Positions 5,509-6,098 of a stretch of 6,098 nucleotides of DNA are shown here, piece after piece. Each line of letters opens with the position of its first letter. Within the stretch, counting starts at the first letter, position 1. Source of the stretch: Planctomycetaceae bacterium. Lineage in GTDB: Bacteria > Planctomycetota > Planctomycetia > Pirellulales > Thermoguttaceae. The stretch lies in assembly GCA_031254675.1 (NCBI GenBank), contig JAIRTV010000026.1, forward strand, positions 1-6,098. The letters run 5' to 3'. The position numbers and the translations under genes were made by a program. Under the pieces are notes generated by a model, which was given only the letters and a program-made list of their open reading frames with translations, did not search any database and had not been told where the DNA came from.

Positions 5509-6098
5509 TCGATTTTTCAACGCTTTTTCACTAAATTCTTCTCTTCTATTCGCTCTTCACGGTTCGGCTTTACGTTGGTCGAACTTCTTGTGGTGATTGC
5601 GATTATCGGTGTGTTAATCGCTCTTCTGTTGCCAGCCGTTCAAGCCGCGAGAGAAGCGGCAAGACGTTCGCAGTGTGTGAACCATTTCAAGCAAATTGGT
5701 ATCGCGGTTCACAATTTCCATGACACTATTGGCGGTTTACCACCGTCAACCGTTGGAAATGCTAATAAAAATGCTTGGCGAAACTCAGGGGGTAGTTGCA
5801 GCAGCACCGATGATTTTGATGGTGTTTCGATGTTCGGATTGATTTATCCGTTTATCGAACAAACCGCTCTATACGAAGCCCTAGCGAACCCGATTACCAT
5901 TTCGCCGACTTCTCGACCATTAACTATGTCGCCTTGGGCGTGGAAAGCGTTTGAGGCTGCCGACCCTGAATGGACAAAAGCGTTTGGTTCGGTATCGACA
6001 TACCGATGTCCAACACGCCGAGGCGGTGGGTCGCTAACAACTCCCATTCCGGCAGCGTGGCCTAGTTCCGCTACAAACGAGGGTAATTTTCTCGGTCC
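5485..6098 (+). CDS. DUF1559 domain protein with prepilin-type N-terminus (3' end off the right edge)
   Basis: After a 28-residue leader ending RSSRFG, the protein has the type III signal FTLVELLVVIAIIGVLIALLL, with Gly at -1, Phe at +1 and Glu at +5, followed by PAVQAAREAARRSQC. Prepilin peptidase should cleave after the Gly, leaving a hydrophobic helix as in pseudopilins. The DUF1559 domain follows: NHFKQIGIAVHNFHD, GGLPPSTV, a stretch with SMFGLIYPFIEQTALY, and STYRCPTRRGGG. The C-terminal half, where this family usually carries an H-X9-DG motif, is beyond the window. The TTG 5485 start is provisional: the frame is open from 5452 but has no ATG, and only TTG 5485 has a spaced GGAG. The alternative is that the true start is ATG 5367 with a G-tract of another length; that leader would be about 70 residues, long for a prepilin. 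The protein is probably exported; its exact role in planctomycetes is not established. Confidence 0.9.
   Translation, partial: MRTDSGEWSIFQRFFTKFFSSIRSSRFGFTLVELLVVIAIIGVLIALLLPAVQAAREAARRSQCVNHFKQIGIAVHNFHDTIGGLPPSTVGNANKNAWRNSGGSCSSTDDFDGVSMFGLIYPFIEQTALYEALANPITISPTSRPLTMSPWAWKAFEAADPEWTKAFGSVSTYRCPTRRGGGSLTTPIPAAWPSSATNEGNFLG

Noticed and set aside
5844..6047. 67-residue minus-strand frame
   Set aside because: It is antisense to the DUF1559 coding sequence and has no supporting features.

Overview
The window most likely comes from a member of the Planctomycetota with an AT-leaning genome. The main evidence is the partial gene at the right end, which has a type IV prepilin-like N-terminus (GFTLVELLVVIAIIGVL, then PAVQAAREAARR) running into a DUF1559 domain, a combination greatly expanded in planctomycetes. 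The other genes fit this: a bacterial replicative DNA polymerase (DnaE), a DUF1638 protein, and a membrane-anchored coiled-coil protein of a kind I associate with planctomycetes but cannot name. No rRNA, tRNA, CRISPR array, transposase or phage gene was found.

Layout. (1) 1-1916, minus strand: the N-terminal 638 codons of dnaE; the rest lies beyond the left edge. (2) 1917-2302: an AT-rich intergenic stretch with a plausible dnaE promoter and, next to the DUF1638 stop codon, a compact GC-rich island that folds into three small hairpins. (3) 2303-3085, minus: DUF1638 protein. (4) 3183-4835, minus: 550-residue protein with one N-terminal membrane segment, a long coiled coil and a globular C-terminal part; only 97 bp separate it from the DUF1638 gene, so the two may be co-transcribed from the TTGACA-N16-TAAAAT promoter at 4915-4942. 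(5) 4836-5366: an AT-rich divergent intergenic region holding promoters for both directions. (6) 5367-6098, plus: a 43-codon leader reading frame with an ideal ribosome binding site, a run of 12 G, and then the DUF1559 prepilin-like gene in a different frame.

The most notable structure is at 5239-5565. A near-consensus promoter leads into a 5' leader RNA with a long hairpin, a well-initiated short frame, a G12 homopolymer and the prepilin-like frame. Losing one G (or gaining two) would join the leader frame to the prepilin frame. As sequenced, the prepilin-like protein would have to start at a TTG inside the leader frame, probably by translational coupling. This is either a slipped-strand phase-variation switch, a coupled leader-peptide arrangement, or a miscounted homopolymer; sequence alone does not decide.

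The genes share no obvious pathway. dnaE is replication housekeeping, the two central minus-strand genes have unknown functions, and the right-hand gene encodes a probable exported, pseudopilin-like surface protein.
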